Source of the DNA: Streptomyces cyaneogriseus subsp. noncyanogenus
Lineage (GTDB): Bacteria; Actinomycetota; Actinomycetes; Streptomycetales; Streptomycetaceae
NCBI RefSeq assembly: GCF_000931445.1
Contig: NZ_CP010849.1
Location: 1,426,001 to 1,490,000 of the forward strand
DNA length: 64,000 nucleotides
Direction of reading: 5' to 3'
A program made the position numbers and the translations under genes. Shown piece by piece: positions 52,475 through 64,000 of this stretch; the first letter of the stretch is position 1; every line of letters begins with the position of its first letter. The notes under the pieces are model-generated. The model did no database searches. It had not been told where the DNA came from and saw only the letters and a list, made by a program, of their open reading frames with translations.

Positions 52475-52948
52475 TCACTGGCTGCTGCTGCCGAAGTCCT
52501 CCGGCGAGATCTGGTCGAGGAACTCGCGGAACTTCTCCACCTCGTCCTCCTGCTCGTCCGGGATCGCGATGCCCGCGTCGTCCAGCACCGTGTCACTGCC
52601 GTAGATCGGCGTTCCGGTGCGCAGGGCCAGCGCTATGGCATCGGACGGCCGGGCGCTCACCTCGACTCCGCTGGCGAAGACCAGCTCCGCGTAGAAGACC
52701 CCCTCACGGAGATCCGTGATGCGTACCTCGGTGAGCTCCTGACCGACGGCTTCCAGCACGTCCTTGAACAGGTCATGGGTCAGCGGCCGCGCCGGAGCCA
52801 TGCCCTGCTGGGCGAAGGCGATCGCCGTCGCCTCCCCCGGCCCGATCCAGATCGGGAGGTAGCGGTCGCCTCCCACTTCACGCAGCAGCACGATCGGTTG
52901 GTTGGAGGGCATTTCGACCCGGACACCTACGACATCGAGCTCGTTCAC
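52475..52948 (-). CDS. Bifunctional nuclease (DUF151) family protein
   Basis: A 157-residue DUF151 protein (MNELDVVGVRVEMPSNQPIV, LPIWIGPGEATAIA, RPSDAIALALRTGTPIY). Family members have DNase and RNase activity. It lies between two MerR genes as in Mycobacterium (Rv1829). The acidic tail DEQEDEVEKF is typical of actinobacterial forms. Confidence 0.9.
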   Translation of the reverse strand: MNELDVVGVRVEMPSNQPIVLLREVGGDRYLPIWIGPGEATAIAFAQQGMAPARPLTHDLFKDVLEAVGQELTEVRITDLREGVFYAELVFASGVEVSARPSDAIALALRTGTPIYGSDTVLDDAGIAIPDEQEDEVEKFREFLDQISPEDFGSSSQ

Positions 52949-53032
52949 ACAGCAACCCTAGGCCGTGCCCGGGACGTTTGGGTAGTCGGGCAGGGAACGC
53001 GTGGCCGATCCGGGCCCCTCCATACACCCCTT

Positions 53033-53770
53033 TCAGGGGAGGCGCACTCCGAGCGCGGTCTGCACGAGCGCGGCGTGCAACCGCACCGTGAGCCCCGCGA
53101 GCTCCTTCGTGCGCGCCTCGGCATGGGCCCTGGTCTGCGGGTTCCGGTGCCGCCTGAGCGGCGCCACCACCTGGTCCACCAGCCCGGCCTCCCGGTCCGC
53201 GGCGGCCTTCATCACCCGCAGATGCCGTGGCTCGATCCCGAACCTGCCCAGTTCGACGACGAGGGAGGCCACGGTGGCCGCCTCGGCGTCGTACGCGCCG
53301 TCGGGCAGCGGAGCCAGGAGTCCGTACGACTCCCACTCCACCAGCTCCTGCTCCTCGATCCCCGCCGCGGCGAGCAGCTCGGCCCGTCCGATCCGGGCCG
53401 CCACGGGCCCCTCGGCCGGCTCCGGCCCCGCCTCACCCTCCCGCTGCCGGCCCAGCCTGGGCAGCGGCACGGCCTCGCCGCGCTCCATGGCGTCCAGGTG
53501 CTCCCGGATCACCTTGAGCGGCAGATAGTGGTCCCGTTGCATCCTCAGGACATGGCCGAGGCGCTCGACGTCGCTCGCGCTGAACTTGCGGTACCCCGCC
53601 GGGGTCCGCTGCGGCTCGACGAGTCCCTCCGACTCCAGAAAACGGATTTTCGAGATCGTGATGTCGGGAAACTCGTCACGCAGCAGGTTCAGCACCGTGC
53701 CGATGCTCATCAGCTCGCCGTCCGTGGCGGCGGCGCCGTGACCGGCACCGCCGCTCGGTGTTTGATGCAT
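53033..53770 (-). CDS. FtsR-like MerR-family regulator
   Basis: A 245-residue MerR protein with the HTH at about 22-90 (LNLLRDEFPDITISKIRFLE, PAGYRKFSASDVERL) and a second MerR-like helical region at about 130-240. It matches FtsR of corynebacteria (Rv1828 in mycobacteria), which activates ftsZ. The position beside the FHA gene is conserved across Actinobacteria. Confidence 0.85.
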   Translation of the reverse strand: MHQTPSGGAGHGAAATDGELMSIGTVLNLLRDEFPDITISKIRFLESEGLVEPQRTPAGYRKFSASDVERLGHVLRMQRDHYLPLKVIREHLDAMERGEAVPLPRLGRQREGEAGPEPAEGPVAARIGRAELLAAAGIEEQELVEWESYGLLAPLPDGAYDAEAATVASLVVELGRFGIEPRHLRVMKAAADREAGLVDQVVAPLRRHRNPQTRAHAEARTKELAGLTVRLHAALVQTALGVRLP

Positions 53771-53808
53771 GGACCTTCCCTGGGGATCCCCGGACGGACT
53801 CCGGGGGG

Positions 53809-54642
53809 TCAGTAGCCCCGCTGGCTCGTATAGAAGACCAGCCGGTACTTGCCGATCTGGACCTCGTCCCCGTTGGACAGAGCGACCTGGTCGATCCGCT
53901 CCCGGTTCACGTACGTACCGTTCAGGCTGCCCACGTCGGCCACCGTGAACGTGCCGTCCGGACCGCGGCGGAACTCCACGTGGCGGCGGGAGACCGTCAC
54001 GTCGTCCAGGAAGATGTCGCTCTGCGGGTGGCGCCCGGCCGTGGTCAGCTCGCCGTCCAGGAGGAAACGGCTGCCCGAGTTCGGCCCGCGGCGCACGACG
54101 AGGAGCGCGGAGCCCAGCGGCAGCGCGTCGACGGCCGCCTGGGCCTCGGGCGACAGCGCCGGCATCTGCGTCTGCCCCGTGGCCTCGGCGTCGTAGGCCT
54201 CCAGACCGGAGATCGAGATCGTGGAGGTCGTCTCCGACGAACGCTCCGCCGCCACCCCCGGCCGCAGCGGCGCGCCGCAGTACGAGCAGAACCGGCTGTT
54301 CTCCGCGTTGCGGTTACCGCACCTCGTACACACCAGGGCCGACATGGAAGGATCCTCCTGCCGCGGCTGCCCCGCCGGGGCGTTGGACGCGTACTGACCG
54401 GAGGCAAACTCTCCACCCGTACCTGAGGTTGACGGTTGCCCGAAACCTATGCCGCCGGACTGCGCAGGGTCAACAGACGGCGCGCCCTGACCACCGGAAA
54501 TGTCACCGCCCGGACCAGCCACCTGGTCCCGGAACAACGGACGCTGGCCCTCCGCGCCGGGCTGGGCGCGATGACGCGCGGTCGCGTTGCTGTCGCGGCC
54601 CTCTCGCGCGCTCTTGCCGAACAACTTCGCAAACAACTTCAC
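53809..54642 (-). CDS. Zinc-ribbon FHA protein (GarA-related)
   Basis: A 277-residue phosphopeptide-binding protein. The order is a basic N-terminus, disordered linker, zinc ribbon with four Cys (CTRCGNRNAENSRFCSYCG, about 103-121), an ETTS motif (about 137), then an FHA domain (about 185-270, with TTAGRHPQSDIFLDDVTVSR). Mycobacterial GarA has ETTS phosphorylated by PknB/PknG and uses FHA to inhibit glutamate-metabolism enzymes. GarA is only about 160 residues and lacks the ribbon, so this is an extended version. GTG 54642 follows AAGGGGAA. Confidence 0.88.
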   Translation of the reverse strand: MKLFAKLFGKSAREGRDSNATARHRAQPGAEGQRPLFRDQVAGPGGDISGGQGAPSVDPAQSGGIGFGQPSTSGTGGEFASGQYASNAPAGQPRQEDPSMSALVCTRCGNRNAENSRFCSYCGAPLRPGVAAERSSETTSTISISGLEAYDAEATGQTQMPALSPEAQAAVDALPLGSALLVVRRGPNSGSRFLLDGELTTAGRHPQSDIFLDDVTVSRRHVEFRRGPDGTFTVADVGSLNGTYVNRERIDQVALSNGDEVQIGKYRLVFYTSQRGY

Positions 54643-54832
54643 GGGCGATTCCCCTTGACCGAAACAGACCCGCCCGTGGGGCAGGACGAACCCTGACTGA
54701 ACGTACTGGCCGACCCGGACATCCTCACAACGTCCGTCTCCACCGGACAGTTTCCACCACGCACCACCCATTCGGTGCGCCGACCCCCCGCAACCTCATG
54801 CCCTTGCCGGACGAGCCCCATGCACCCCCGGT

Positions 54833-55690
54833 TCACCGGGAGGACGACCGAGCGTAGTCAGGCCGCTTCGCCGCTCGCAAGGCGTCCACGACGATCTTGC
54901 TCGAGCGCTCCACGGTAACGGTGGCCCGTTCCTTCTCGAGAGTCTGCACCACGCCTCCAGGGATGTTGAGGGCCGGCTCGAGGTCCTGCGGCTTTCCGAT
55001 GACCTTGAAACGATACGGCGCGTTGATCTTGTTCCCGTCGACGCTCACGCCGTTTCCCGAATCCGTCAGATACGTTCCGGCGACGACCCGTACACCGTTC
55101 ACCTGGATCGCCTCCGCCCCGGCGGCCCGCAGCTCCTGGATCGCGTCGAGCAGCATGTCCGCCTCGACCGTCCCCTTCGTGTCCTCGATGGTCATCGCGA
55201 TGCCGGGGCCCTGCGCGGCCACCGTGCCCGCCAGAATGCCGAGTTGCCGTTCCTTCTCGACCGTCTGCCTGCGAGCCTCCTCGGCCTGGTCGGAGCTGTT
55301 CTCCAACTCGTCCCGCTGCTTCTCGAGCCCCTGCTTCTCGTCCTCAAGACGCTGCGTACGGTCGTCGAGTTCATCGAGGATGCGAACGAGATCCTCCTGA
55401 CGCGCGCCCCGCAGGGCGCTGTCGCCGTCGCTGTTGGACGCCACCTGCACCGCCAGCCCGAAACCGAGCCCGAACAGCAGCAGGGCGACGATGAGTTGAG
55501 CCCGCGTGAGGCGCGGCGGCCACAGCCCCTTGACCAGCCGCTGCCGGCCGGTCAGCCGGGGCTGCTCCTCCTCCCGTTCCTCCCTGGGCGGAGGAACCGT
55601 CGCGGGCACCTCCTCGGGCAGTTCCTTGCGCAGTCCGTGCCCGGGGTGCCCGGCACGCTCCCGCTCCTCGTGGTCGCTCATCACCCTCAC
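54833..55690 (-). CDS. DUF881 membrane-anchored protein
   Basis: A 285-residue protein: acidic cytoplasmic N-terminus, one transmembrane helix (AQLIVALLLFGLGFGLAV, about 65-82), a coiled coil (about 100-150, LVRILDELDDRTQRLEDEKQ), then the extracytoplasmic DUF881 domain. It overlaps sbp by a GTGA junction and is one of two DUF881 proteins flanking it. Possible role in envelope or division processes, by synteny only. Confidence 0.88.
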   Translation of the reverse strand: MRVMSDHEERERAGHPGHGLRKELPEEVPATVPPPREEREEEQPRLTGRQRLVKGLWPPRLTRAQLIVALLLFGLGFGLAVQVASNSDGDSALRGARQEDLVRILDELDDRTQRLEDEKQGLEKQRDELENSSDQAEEARRQTVEKERQLGILAGTVAAQGPGIAMTIEDTKGTVEADMLLDAIQELRAAGAEAIQVNGVRVVAGTYLTDSGNGVSVDGNKINAPYRFKVIGKPQDLEPALNIPGGVVQTLEKERATVTVERSSKIVVDALRAAKRPDYARSSSR

Positions 55691-56019
55691 GCCCGGAACA
55701 CGTGCCGGCGGATCGCCGCGGCGTTGGAGAAGATGCGGATGCCGAGGACCACCACGACACCGGTGGAAAGCTGCGCCCCGACGCCCAGCTTGTCGCCCAG
55801 GAACACGATCAGCGCGGCCACGACCACGTTCGACAGGAACGACACCACGAAGACCTTGTCGTCGAAGATGCCGTCGAGCATGGCCCGCAGACCGCCGAAG
55901 ACGGCATCGAGCGCCGCCACGACAGCGATCGGCAGATAAGGCTCGACGGCCGCCGGAACCTCGGGCCGGACCAGCAGGCCCGCCACGACTCCCAGGACGA
56001 GGCCCAGTACGGCGATCAC
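55687..56019 (-). CDS. sbp: Small basic protein (DUF1290)
   Basis: A 110-residue inner-membrane protein with three helices (MIAVLGLVLGVVAGLLV, PIAVVAALDAVFGG, FLSNVVVAALIVFLG). It is the Sbp/DUF1290 family, always found near division genes or the pgsA2-garA region. Both ends overlap the flanking DUF881 genes by 4 bp. Confidence 0.9.
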   Translation of the reverse strand: MIAVLGLVLGVVAGLLVRPEVPAAVEPYLPIAVVAALDAVFGGLRAMLDGIFDDKVFVVSFLSNVVVAALIVFLGDKLGVGAQLSTGVVVVLGIRIFSNAAAIRRHVFRA

Positions 56020-56936
56020 GATGTGCCCTTCTCGGATTGCTCTGTTTCTTCGGTTTTCTCGAGGTACGGCCGCGCTGTCCGCACGATCACGCTCGGTGCG
56101 GCCGGGATCCGGAGTTCGTCCTCCACGGAGATCGCGGTCCGTATCCCGTAGTTCTCCTGGAGGGCATGCAGATACAGCCCGTCGAGACTGTCCTGGAACC
56201 TCGTGCTCAGCCGCTTGCCGTCCCCCACCGCCAGCACCGTGTACGGCGGCACCAGCGGCTTGTTGTCGACCAGTATCGCGTCACCCGCGGCCCTGATCGC
56301 GGACAGGGCGGTCAGCCGCTGCCCGTTGATGGCGATCGCTTCGGCGCCCGAGGCCCACAGGCCGTTGACCACCCGCTGCATGTCCCGGTCACGGACCCGG
56401 CCGGTGTCGGAGAACCCGGACGTTCCGCGCGCCTGGCCGTCACCGCCGCCGACGTCCTCGGCGTCGTTCACCACGAGCTTCACACCGGGGCCGTGCACCT
56501 CCACGGCGCCGGCGAGGACCCCCGCCAGGTGCGGTTCGCCGCCCTCGCCGCTCTGCTCCAGCGCCTGTCGCTGCCGCGCGCTCACATCGTCGCGCAGCTC
56601 GTCGACGCTCTTCTCCAGCTCGTCCGCGGCCTCGGTCTCCCGGTCGATCCGGTCGATGAGTTCCTCGCGCTCCTTGGCCACCACGGGCGCCTCGACCCGC
56701 GCCTGCGCCGCTCCCACGGTCACGACGAGAGCGGCGAGCACCAGCCCGGCGGCCAGGCCGAGCTTGGCCCGGAGCGTCTTGGGCATGCCGCCGGTGCCGT
56801 CGGCCTTCCGTCGCGCGGCGGCCTCGGCGTATCCGTCGTCGAGGCTGTGGTCCATGACGTTGGTGAGCAACGACATGGACGCGTCCGGGCGCGCGGGCCG
56901 CGTGGGACTGCTCCGAACGGGGGGTTGCTGCGGCAT
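56016..56936 (-). CDS. DUF881 membrane-anchored protein
   Basis: A 306-residue paralogue of the other DUF881 gene: cytoplasmic N-terminus, transmembrane helix (LAAGLVLAALVVTVGA, about 65-80), coiled coil (about 90-135), DUF881 domain with EVHGPGVKLVVND and DNKPLVPPYTVLAVGD. ATG 56936 is used; ATG 56945 is three codons longer. It overlaps sbp by 4 bp, so three genes form one translationally linked set. Confidence 0.88.
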   Translation of the reverse strand: MPQQPPVRSSPTRPARPDASMSLLTNVMDHSLDDGYAEAAARRKADGTGGMPKTLRAKLGLAAGLVLAALVVTVGAAQARVEAPVVAKEREELIDRIDRETEAADELEKSVDELRDDVSARQRQALEQSGEGGEPHLAGVLAGAVEVHGPGVKLVVNDAEDVGGGDGQARGTSGFSDTGRVRDRDMQRVVNGLWASGAEAIAINGQRLTALSAIRAAGDAILVDNKPLVPPYTVLAVGDGKRLSTRFQDSLDGLYLHALQENYGIRTAISVEDELRIPAAPSVIVRTARPYLEKTEETEQSEKGTS

Positions 56937-56980
56937 GCCGCACATCGTCGCACGTCGGGGCCGCTGCCCGTGAACGGCCC

Positions 56981-57028
56981 CACCGGCGTGCCGGACAGGC
57001 CCCCTTGGGGACACTTGTCCGGCACGCG
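56981..57028. terminator. Hairpin after the nucleotidyltransferase gene
   Basis: CGTGCCGGACA and TGTCCGGCACG form a perfect 11-bp stem over an 18-base loop, directly after the stop at 57044. No T-run. It probably separates this gene from the DUF881-sbp set. Confidence 0.5.
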
Positions 57029-57043
57029 CGCGTGCAGGGTGTT

Positions 57044-59539
57044 TTACCGGCCCGCGCTGTCCACGACCGCGGACCACTCGTCGAGCAGGGCCTGCGCGGA
57101 GGCGTCGTCGGGACCCTCGGCCCACAGGTGGGTGACGGCCTCGGCGGGGTCGGGCAGCACCATCACCCAGCGCCCGTCGGGCTCCACCACGCGCACGCCG
57201 TCCGTGGTGTCCACGAAGCGGTCTCCCGCCGCCTCGACCACCCGCCGCATCACGAGCCCCTTGACGGCCCACGGCGTCGCCAGGTCCCGCTTGAGGACGT
57301 GCGCACGCGGGATGCGCGCGTCGATCTGGCTGAGCGTGAGCTGAGTCCGCGCCACCAGCCCGATCAGCCGTACGAAGGCCGCCGTGCCGTCGTAGACGCT
57401 GCTGAACTCGGGGACGATGAACCCGCCCTTGCCGTCGCCGCCGAAGATCGTCCCTTCCTCGCCGCCGACCCGCGTCAGGTCGTCGGGAGAGGTGGTCGTC
57501 CACTCGACCTGGGTGCCGTGGTACGCCGCGACCTGCTCGGCGATCCGGGTCGTGGTCACGGGCAGCGCCACCCGGCCGCTGCGCCGCTCGGCAGCCACCA
57601 GGTCGAGCATCACCAGCAGGGCCCGGTCGTCCTCGATGATGCGGCCCTTCTCGTCGACGAGCGAGATCCGCTCGCCGACCGGGTCGAACCGCACGCCGAA
57701 GGCGGCGCCCGAGGAGGCCACGATCTCACCGAGGCGCACCAGCCCGGCCCGCCGCACATCGGCGGTCTCCGTCGGCCGGGACTCGTCGAGGCCGGGATTG
57801 ATCGTCAGGGAGTCGACGCCGAGCTTGCCGAGCAGGCTCGGCAGCACGAGGCCGGCACTGCCGTTCGAGGCGTCCACCACGACCTTGAGCCCCGATTCGG
57901 CGATCCCGGTCGTATCGACGTTCCGCAGCAGCGAACCGGTGTACGAGTCGAACACGCTGGCCGGGAAGTGCAGGTCGCCGATCTCCCCGGGGAAGGCACG
58001 CCGGTACTCCTGTCGCGCGAACACCCGGTCCAGCTTGCGCTGGCTGCCCTGCGACAGGTCGGCGCCCTGCCCGTCGAAGAACATGATGTCCACGGAGTCC
58101 GGCACCCCGGGCGTGGTACGGATCATGATGCCGCCGGCGCTGCCCCGAGCGGTCTGCTGCCGCGCCACGGGCAGCGGTACGTTCTCCAGGTCGCGTACGT
58201 CGATGGCGCTGGCCTGCAGCGCCGAGATGACCGCCCGCTTCAGCGCTCGCGCACCACGGGAGTGGTCGCGGGCCGTGGTCACCGTGGAGCCCTTCTTCAG
58301 GGTCGTCGCGTAGGCGCCGGCGAGACGCACGGCGAGCTCCGGGGTGATCTCCACGTTCAGGATGCCGGACACGCCGCGGGCGCCGAAGAGGTGCGCCTGG
58401 CCTCTCGACTCCCAGATGACCGAGGTGTTGACGAAGGCGCCGGCCTCGATCGTCTTGAACGGGTACACCCGCACATTGCCCTGCACGATCGATTCTTCAC
58501 CGATCAGGCACTCGTCGCCGATGACGGCGCCGTCCTCGATCCGCGCCGCGCGCATGATGTCGGTGTTCTTGCCGACGACGCAGCCCCGCAGGTTGCTGTG
58601 CGGCCCGATGTACACGTTGTCGTGGACGACGGCCTTGTGCAGGAAGGCGCCGCTCTTGACGACGACGTTGGAGCCGATGACGGTGTCCTCACGGATCTCC
58701 GCGCCGGCTTCCACCTTGGCGTAGTCCCCGATGTACAGGGGCCCGCGCAGTACGGCGTCCGGGTGTACCTCGGCGCCCTCGGCGACCCACACCCCGGGAG
58801 AGATCTCGAAGCCGTCGATGTCGACGTCGACCTTGCCCTCGAGGACGTCGGCCTGGGCCTTGACGTAGCTCTCGTGGGTGCCGACGTCCTCCCAGTAGCC
58901 CTCGGCCACGTAGCCGTAGATCGGCTTGCCTTCCTTCATGAGCTGCGGGAAGACGTCGCCGGACCAGTCGACGGGCACATCGGGCTCGACGTAGTCGAAG
59001 ACCTCGGGCTCCATGACGTAGATACCGGTGTTCACGGTGTCCGAGAAGACCTGGCCCCAGGTCGGCTTCTCCAGGAAGCGCTCGACCTTGCCTTCCTCGT
59101 CGACGATGGTGATGCCGAATTCCAGGGGGTTGGGCACCCGTGTCAGACACACGGTGACCAGCGCGCCCTTCTCCTTGTGGAAATTGATCAGCTCGGTGAG
59201 GTCGAAGTCGGTCAGGGCATCACCGGAGATGACGAGGAAGGCATCGTCCTTCAACGCCTCTTCGGCGTTCTTGACGCTTCCGGCGGTACCGAGTGGCTTC
59301 TCCTCGTTGGCATAGGTGAGCTCCATTCCGAGCTCTTCGCCGTCACCGAAGTAGTTCTTGACCATGGAGGCCAGGAACTGGACTGTTACGACGGTTTCAT
59401 TGAGCCCATGCCTTTTGAGCAGCCGCAGCACGTGCTCCATGATCGGGCGGTTCGCCACGGGCAGGAGCGGCTTGGGCATGCTCGAGGTCATGGGACGAAG
59501 GCGGGTGCCTTCGCCTCCGGCCATCACGACGGCCTTCAT
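57044..59539 (-). CDS. Mannose-1-phosphate guanylyltransferase-like fused to a pseudo-phosphomannomutase
   Basis: An 831-residue fusion. Residues 1-240 are a sugar-phosphate nucleotidyltransferase ([21 protein letters not shown]); 250-370 are left-handed beta-helix repeats ([14 protein letters not shown] and similar); 380-820 align with phosphoglucomutase/phosphomannomutase domains. The mutase active sites are changed: IRTTPGVPD stands where TASHNP carries the phospho-Ser, and FDPVGERIS where DGDADR binds magnesium. It should make an NDP-sugar, probably GDP-mannose, with the mutase part structural or regulatory. No gcvH or other sugar gene lies beside it. Confidence 0.85.
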   Translation of the reverse strand: MKAVVMAGGEGTRLRPMTSSMPKPLLPVANRPIMEHVLRLLKRHGLNETVVTVQFLASMVKNYFGDGEELGMELTYANEEKPLGTAGSVKNAEEALKDDAFLVISGDALTDFDLTELINFHKEKGALVTVCLTRVPNPLEFGITIVDEEGKVERFLEKPTWGQVFSDTVNTGIYVMEPEVFDYVEPDVPVDWSGDVFPQLMKEGKPIYGYVAEGYWEDVGTHESYVKAQADVLEGKVDVDIDGFEISPGVWVAEGAEVHPDAVLRGPLYIGDYAKVEAGAEIREDTVIGSNVVVKSGAFLHKAVVHDNVYIGPHSNLRGCVVGKNTDIMRAARIEDGAVIGDECLIGEESIVQGNVRVYPFKTIEAGAFVNTSVIWESRGQAHLFGARGVSGILNVEITPELAVRLAGAYATTLKKGSTVTTARDHSRGARALKRAVISALQASAIDVRDLENVPLPVARQQTARGSAGGIMIRTTPGVPDSVDIMFFDGQGADLSQGSQRKLDRVFARQEYRRAFPGEIGDLHFPASVFDSYTGSLLRNVDTTGIAESGLKVVVDASNGSAGLVLPSLLGKLGVDSLTINPGLDESRPTETADVRRAGLVRLGEIVASSGAAFGVRFDPVGERISLVDEKGRIIEDDRALLVMLDLVAAERRSGRVALPVTTTRIAEQVAAYHGTQVEWTTTSPDDLTRVGGEEGTIFGGDGKGGFIVPEFSSVYDGTAAFVRLIGLVARTQLTLSQIDARIPRAHVLKRDLATPWAVKGLVMRRVVEAAGDRFVDTTDGVRVVEPDGRWVMVLPDPAEAVTHLWAEGPDDASAQALLDEWSAVVDSAGR

Positions 59540-59645
59540 GTCGGAAGCGTCCTCCTCTAACAGACGACGGTCTAGCCGACTTCACCCACCATGATTGTCC
59601 CGCACTTTTCGGTCAGGGGCCATCGCGCGGCTGTGGCCGCGCCAA

Positions 59646-60263
59646 TCAGTGGGTTCTGTCGGCCTGGGCGTCCGCACGAACCAGGCGGCGGACTTGGACC
59701 ATGTAGAGGACTCCTGCCCACCAATACAGCGTTGTACCCCACCCGGCGAACGCCCATCCGAAAATAGCAGCGAGTGACGAGATCCATCCAGTTCCGTCAC
59801 TGAGCAGGAGCAAGGGGAAGGCGTACATCAAGTTGAACGTCGCGGCCTTCCCCAGGAAGTTCACCTGCGGCGGCGGATAGCCATGTCGGCGCAGGATGCC
59901 CACCATCACGAGCAGGACCAGTTCCCTGGCGAGGAGTACGGCCGTCAGCCAGAGAGGCAAAATTTCGCGCCAGGTGAGGCCGATCAGCGTGGACAGAATG
60001 TAGAGCCGGTCGGCCGCGGGGTCGAGCAGCCGGCCGAGACTGCTGATCTGGTTCCACCGCCGGGCGAGCTTGCCGTCCAGATAGTCGCTGATTCCGCTCA
60101 GGGCCAACACCAACAGCGCCCAGCCATCGCTTTTCGGCCCGCCGAACTCCGGCCTGAGGATCAGCCAGAGAAACAGGGGAACGCCGACGAGACGCGCCAT
60201 GCTGAGGATGTTGGGGATGGTGAGGACCCGGTCGGTCTGAACACGGGTCTCCTGGACCTCCAC
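59646..60263 (-). CDS. pgsA: CDP-alcohol phosphatidyltransferase (PgsA-like)
   Basis: A 205-residue integral membrane enzyme with about five helices. The family motif is complete: DYLDGKLAR, eight residues, GRLLDPAADR (about 62-89), with the four Asp residues that bind metal and the CDP-alcohol. It transfers a phosphatidyl group to an alcohol, likely glycerol phosphate or an inositol-type acceptor; the position matches mycobacterial pgsA2. GTG 60263 follows AGGAGG by eight bases. Confidence 0.85.
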   Translation of the reverse strand: MEVQETRVQTDRVLTIPNILSMARLVGVPLFLWLILRPEFGGPKSDGWALLVLALSGISDYLDGKLARRWNQISSLGRLLDPAADRLYILSTLIGLTWREILPLWLTAVLLARELVLLVMVGILRRHGYPPPQVNFLGKAATFNLMYAFPLLLLSDGTGWISSLAAIFGWAFAGWGTTLYWWAGVLYMVQVRRLVRADAQADRTH

Positions 60264-60318
60264 CCGGGAGCCTCCTGTGGGAAACGAACCAACGATGCTC
60301 CCCGACCTTACCTCAACG

Positions 60319-60364
60319 CAAAAAAGCTCCGGCCCCCGGGCGGTTAAGCCTGGGAGCCGGAGCT
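60319..60364 (-). terminator. rrn operon terminator
   Basis: AGCTCCGGC (60325-60333) and GCCGGAGCT (60356-60364) form the stem; on the minus strand six T residues follow. It directly follows the 5S gene and lies upstream of pgsA. Confidence 0.9.
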
Positions 60365-60371
60365 CAATAAT

Positions 60372-60489
60372 TGTTCGGCGGCGTCCTACTCTCCCACAGG
60401 GTCCCCCCTGCAGTACCATCGGCGCTGTAGAGCTTAGCTTCCGGGTTCGGAATGTAACCGGGCGTTTCCCCTACGCTATAACCACCGAA
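60372..60489 (-). rRNA. rrf: 5S ribosomal RNA
   Basis: On the minus strand the sequence has GGTTATAGCG at the 5' side, CCGAACCCGGAAGCTAAG in the middle and GGGAGAGTAGGACGCCGCC at the 3' side. About 118 bases, as in other Streptomyces. The ends may be off by one or two bases. Confidence 0.95.
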
Positions 60490-60576
60490 ACACTATGAAA
60501 CTATCAGCCGCACCATGACCAAAGCCATGGGGCCGTTCGTGGTTTCAGAACCAACACAGTGGACGCGAGCAACTGA
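60490..60576 (-). other. 23S-5S spacer
   Basis: An 87-bp spacer with no tRNA. CACAGTGGACGCGAGC at 60555-60570 (plus strand) pairs in the transcript with the matching segment upstream of 23S and forms the base of the precursor processing stem. Confidence 0.8.
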
Positions 60577-63698
<3,122 letters not shown>

Positions 63699-64000
63699 AC
63701 AGATGCTCGCGTCCACTGTGCAGTTCTCAAACAACGACCAGCCACCCGTCACAACCTGCCGAAGCAGACCTTTACCGGGGCCGGCACTGAAGGAAGTTCA
63801 TTCCCTCAGACACCCAACAGCGTGCCCGACCAGACCCTGTCCGAAGATCATGCGTTCCACGCCCCGAAGAGCAGTACTAGCAGCCTCCGACCCAGAACCC
63901 CGGTCGAATAGTCAACGTTCCACCCATGAGCAACCAGCATCAGACACTCGCTGATGTACTGGCCTCTGACCAAGCCAGGCTTGGTAAGAAGTGCTCCTTA
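63699..64000 (-). other. 16S-23S internal transcribed spacer (partial)
   Basis: Non-coding spacer with no tRNA gene seen, as is usual in Streptomyces. GCTCGCGTCCACTGTG at 63705-63720 is the partner arm of the pre-23S stem. The last bases (AGTGCTCCTTA) lie just before the expected 16S 3' end, which is outside the window. Confidence 0.85.

Noticed and set aside
57005..59560. 851-codon open frame opposite the nucleotidyltransferase gene
   Set aside because: Antisense shadow; no recognisable domain.
63699..64000. tRNA gene in the 16S-23S spacer
   Set aside because: No acceptor stem with a TpsiC arm and anticodon arm was seen.

Overview
The window is chromosomal Streptomyces DNA. Evidence is the very high GC content, strong GC bias at third codon positions, GTG starts with AGGAGG-type ribosome sites, rare TTA codons, and actinobacterial gene order. 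It ends inside a ribosomal RNA operon transcribed leftwards (5S at about 60.37-60.49 kb, 23S at about 60.58-63.70 kb, then spacer towards a 16S gene outside the window).

Layout: (1) 0-8 kb is accessory DNA: an Excalibur-type secreted protein, a HipA-like kinase/DUF3037 pair, a broken membrane-protein gene fused to what looks like a tyrosine-recombinase relic, an ABC exporter, a 201-bp MITE-like element, and a secreted SGNH hydrolase with 61-residue FG-GAP repeats. The repeat array contains an untrimmed 454 paired-end (loxP-type) linker, so the assembly is wrong there. (2) 8.2-9.6 kb is an intact IS701-family element with CTAG target duplications, inserted 10 bp upstream of an adenosine-deaminase-like gene. 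(3) 10.7-27.6 kb is an unrecognised biosynthetic island: SDR and EamA exporter, a PP-loop ATPase, a DRE-TIM aldolase, a fumarylacetoacetase-family enzyme, a free-standing adenylation-carrier didomain, an AsnB-type amidotransferase, a type II thioesterase, a transposase-derived protein lacking catalytic residues, a GAF/PucR regulator with a TTA codon, a methyltransferase, a PhzE-like protein with damaged active sites, and a LuxR-type regulator. (4) 27.8-46.3 kb holds transporters and regulators: LysR/EamA, MocR/PNPOx/PaiB, two more EamA exporters, Clp-N, PadR, PhzF, CPBP protease, a GCS2-type ligase and a molybdate uptake operon. (5) 46.4-60.3 kb is conserved core: gcvP under a tandem glycine riboswitch, PRC-barrel, dinB, then MerR, bifunctional nuclease, FtsR-like MerR, FHA, DUF881, Sbp, DUF881, a sugar nucleotidyltransferase/pseudo-phosphomannomutase, and a CDP-alcohol phosphatidyltransferase. 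This is the same order as the mycobacterial pgsA2-to-gcvB region.

The most interesting part is the 10.7-27.6 kb island. Its central rightward run (14.57-20.72 kb) is compact, with two junctions overlapped or nearly so, and faces a PP-loop gene across a 427-bp promoter region with a repeated 12-bp motif. By family logic it makes a 2-oxo/hydroxy acid, loads an acid on a carrier protein, amidates it (or inserts sulfur), and releases it. The product is not known. All functional calls rest on reading the translated sequence; no database search was run.
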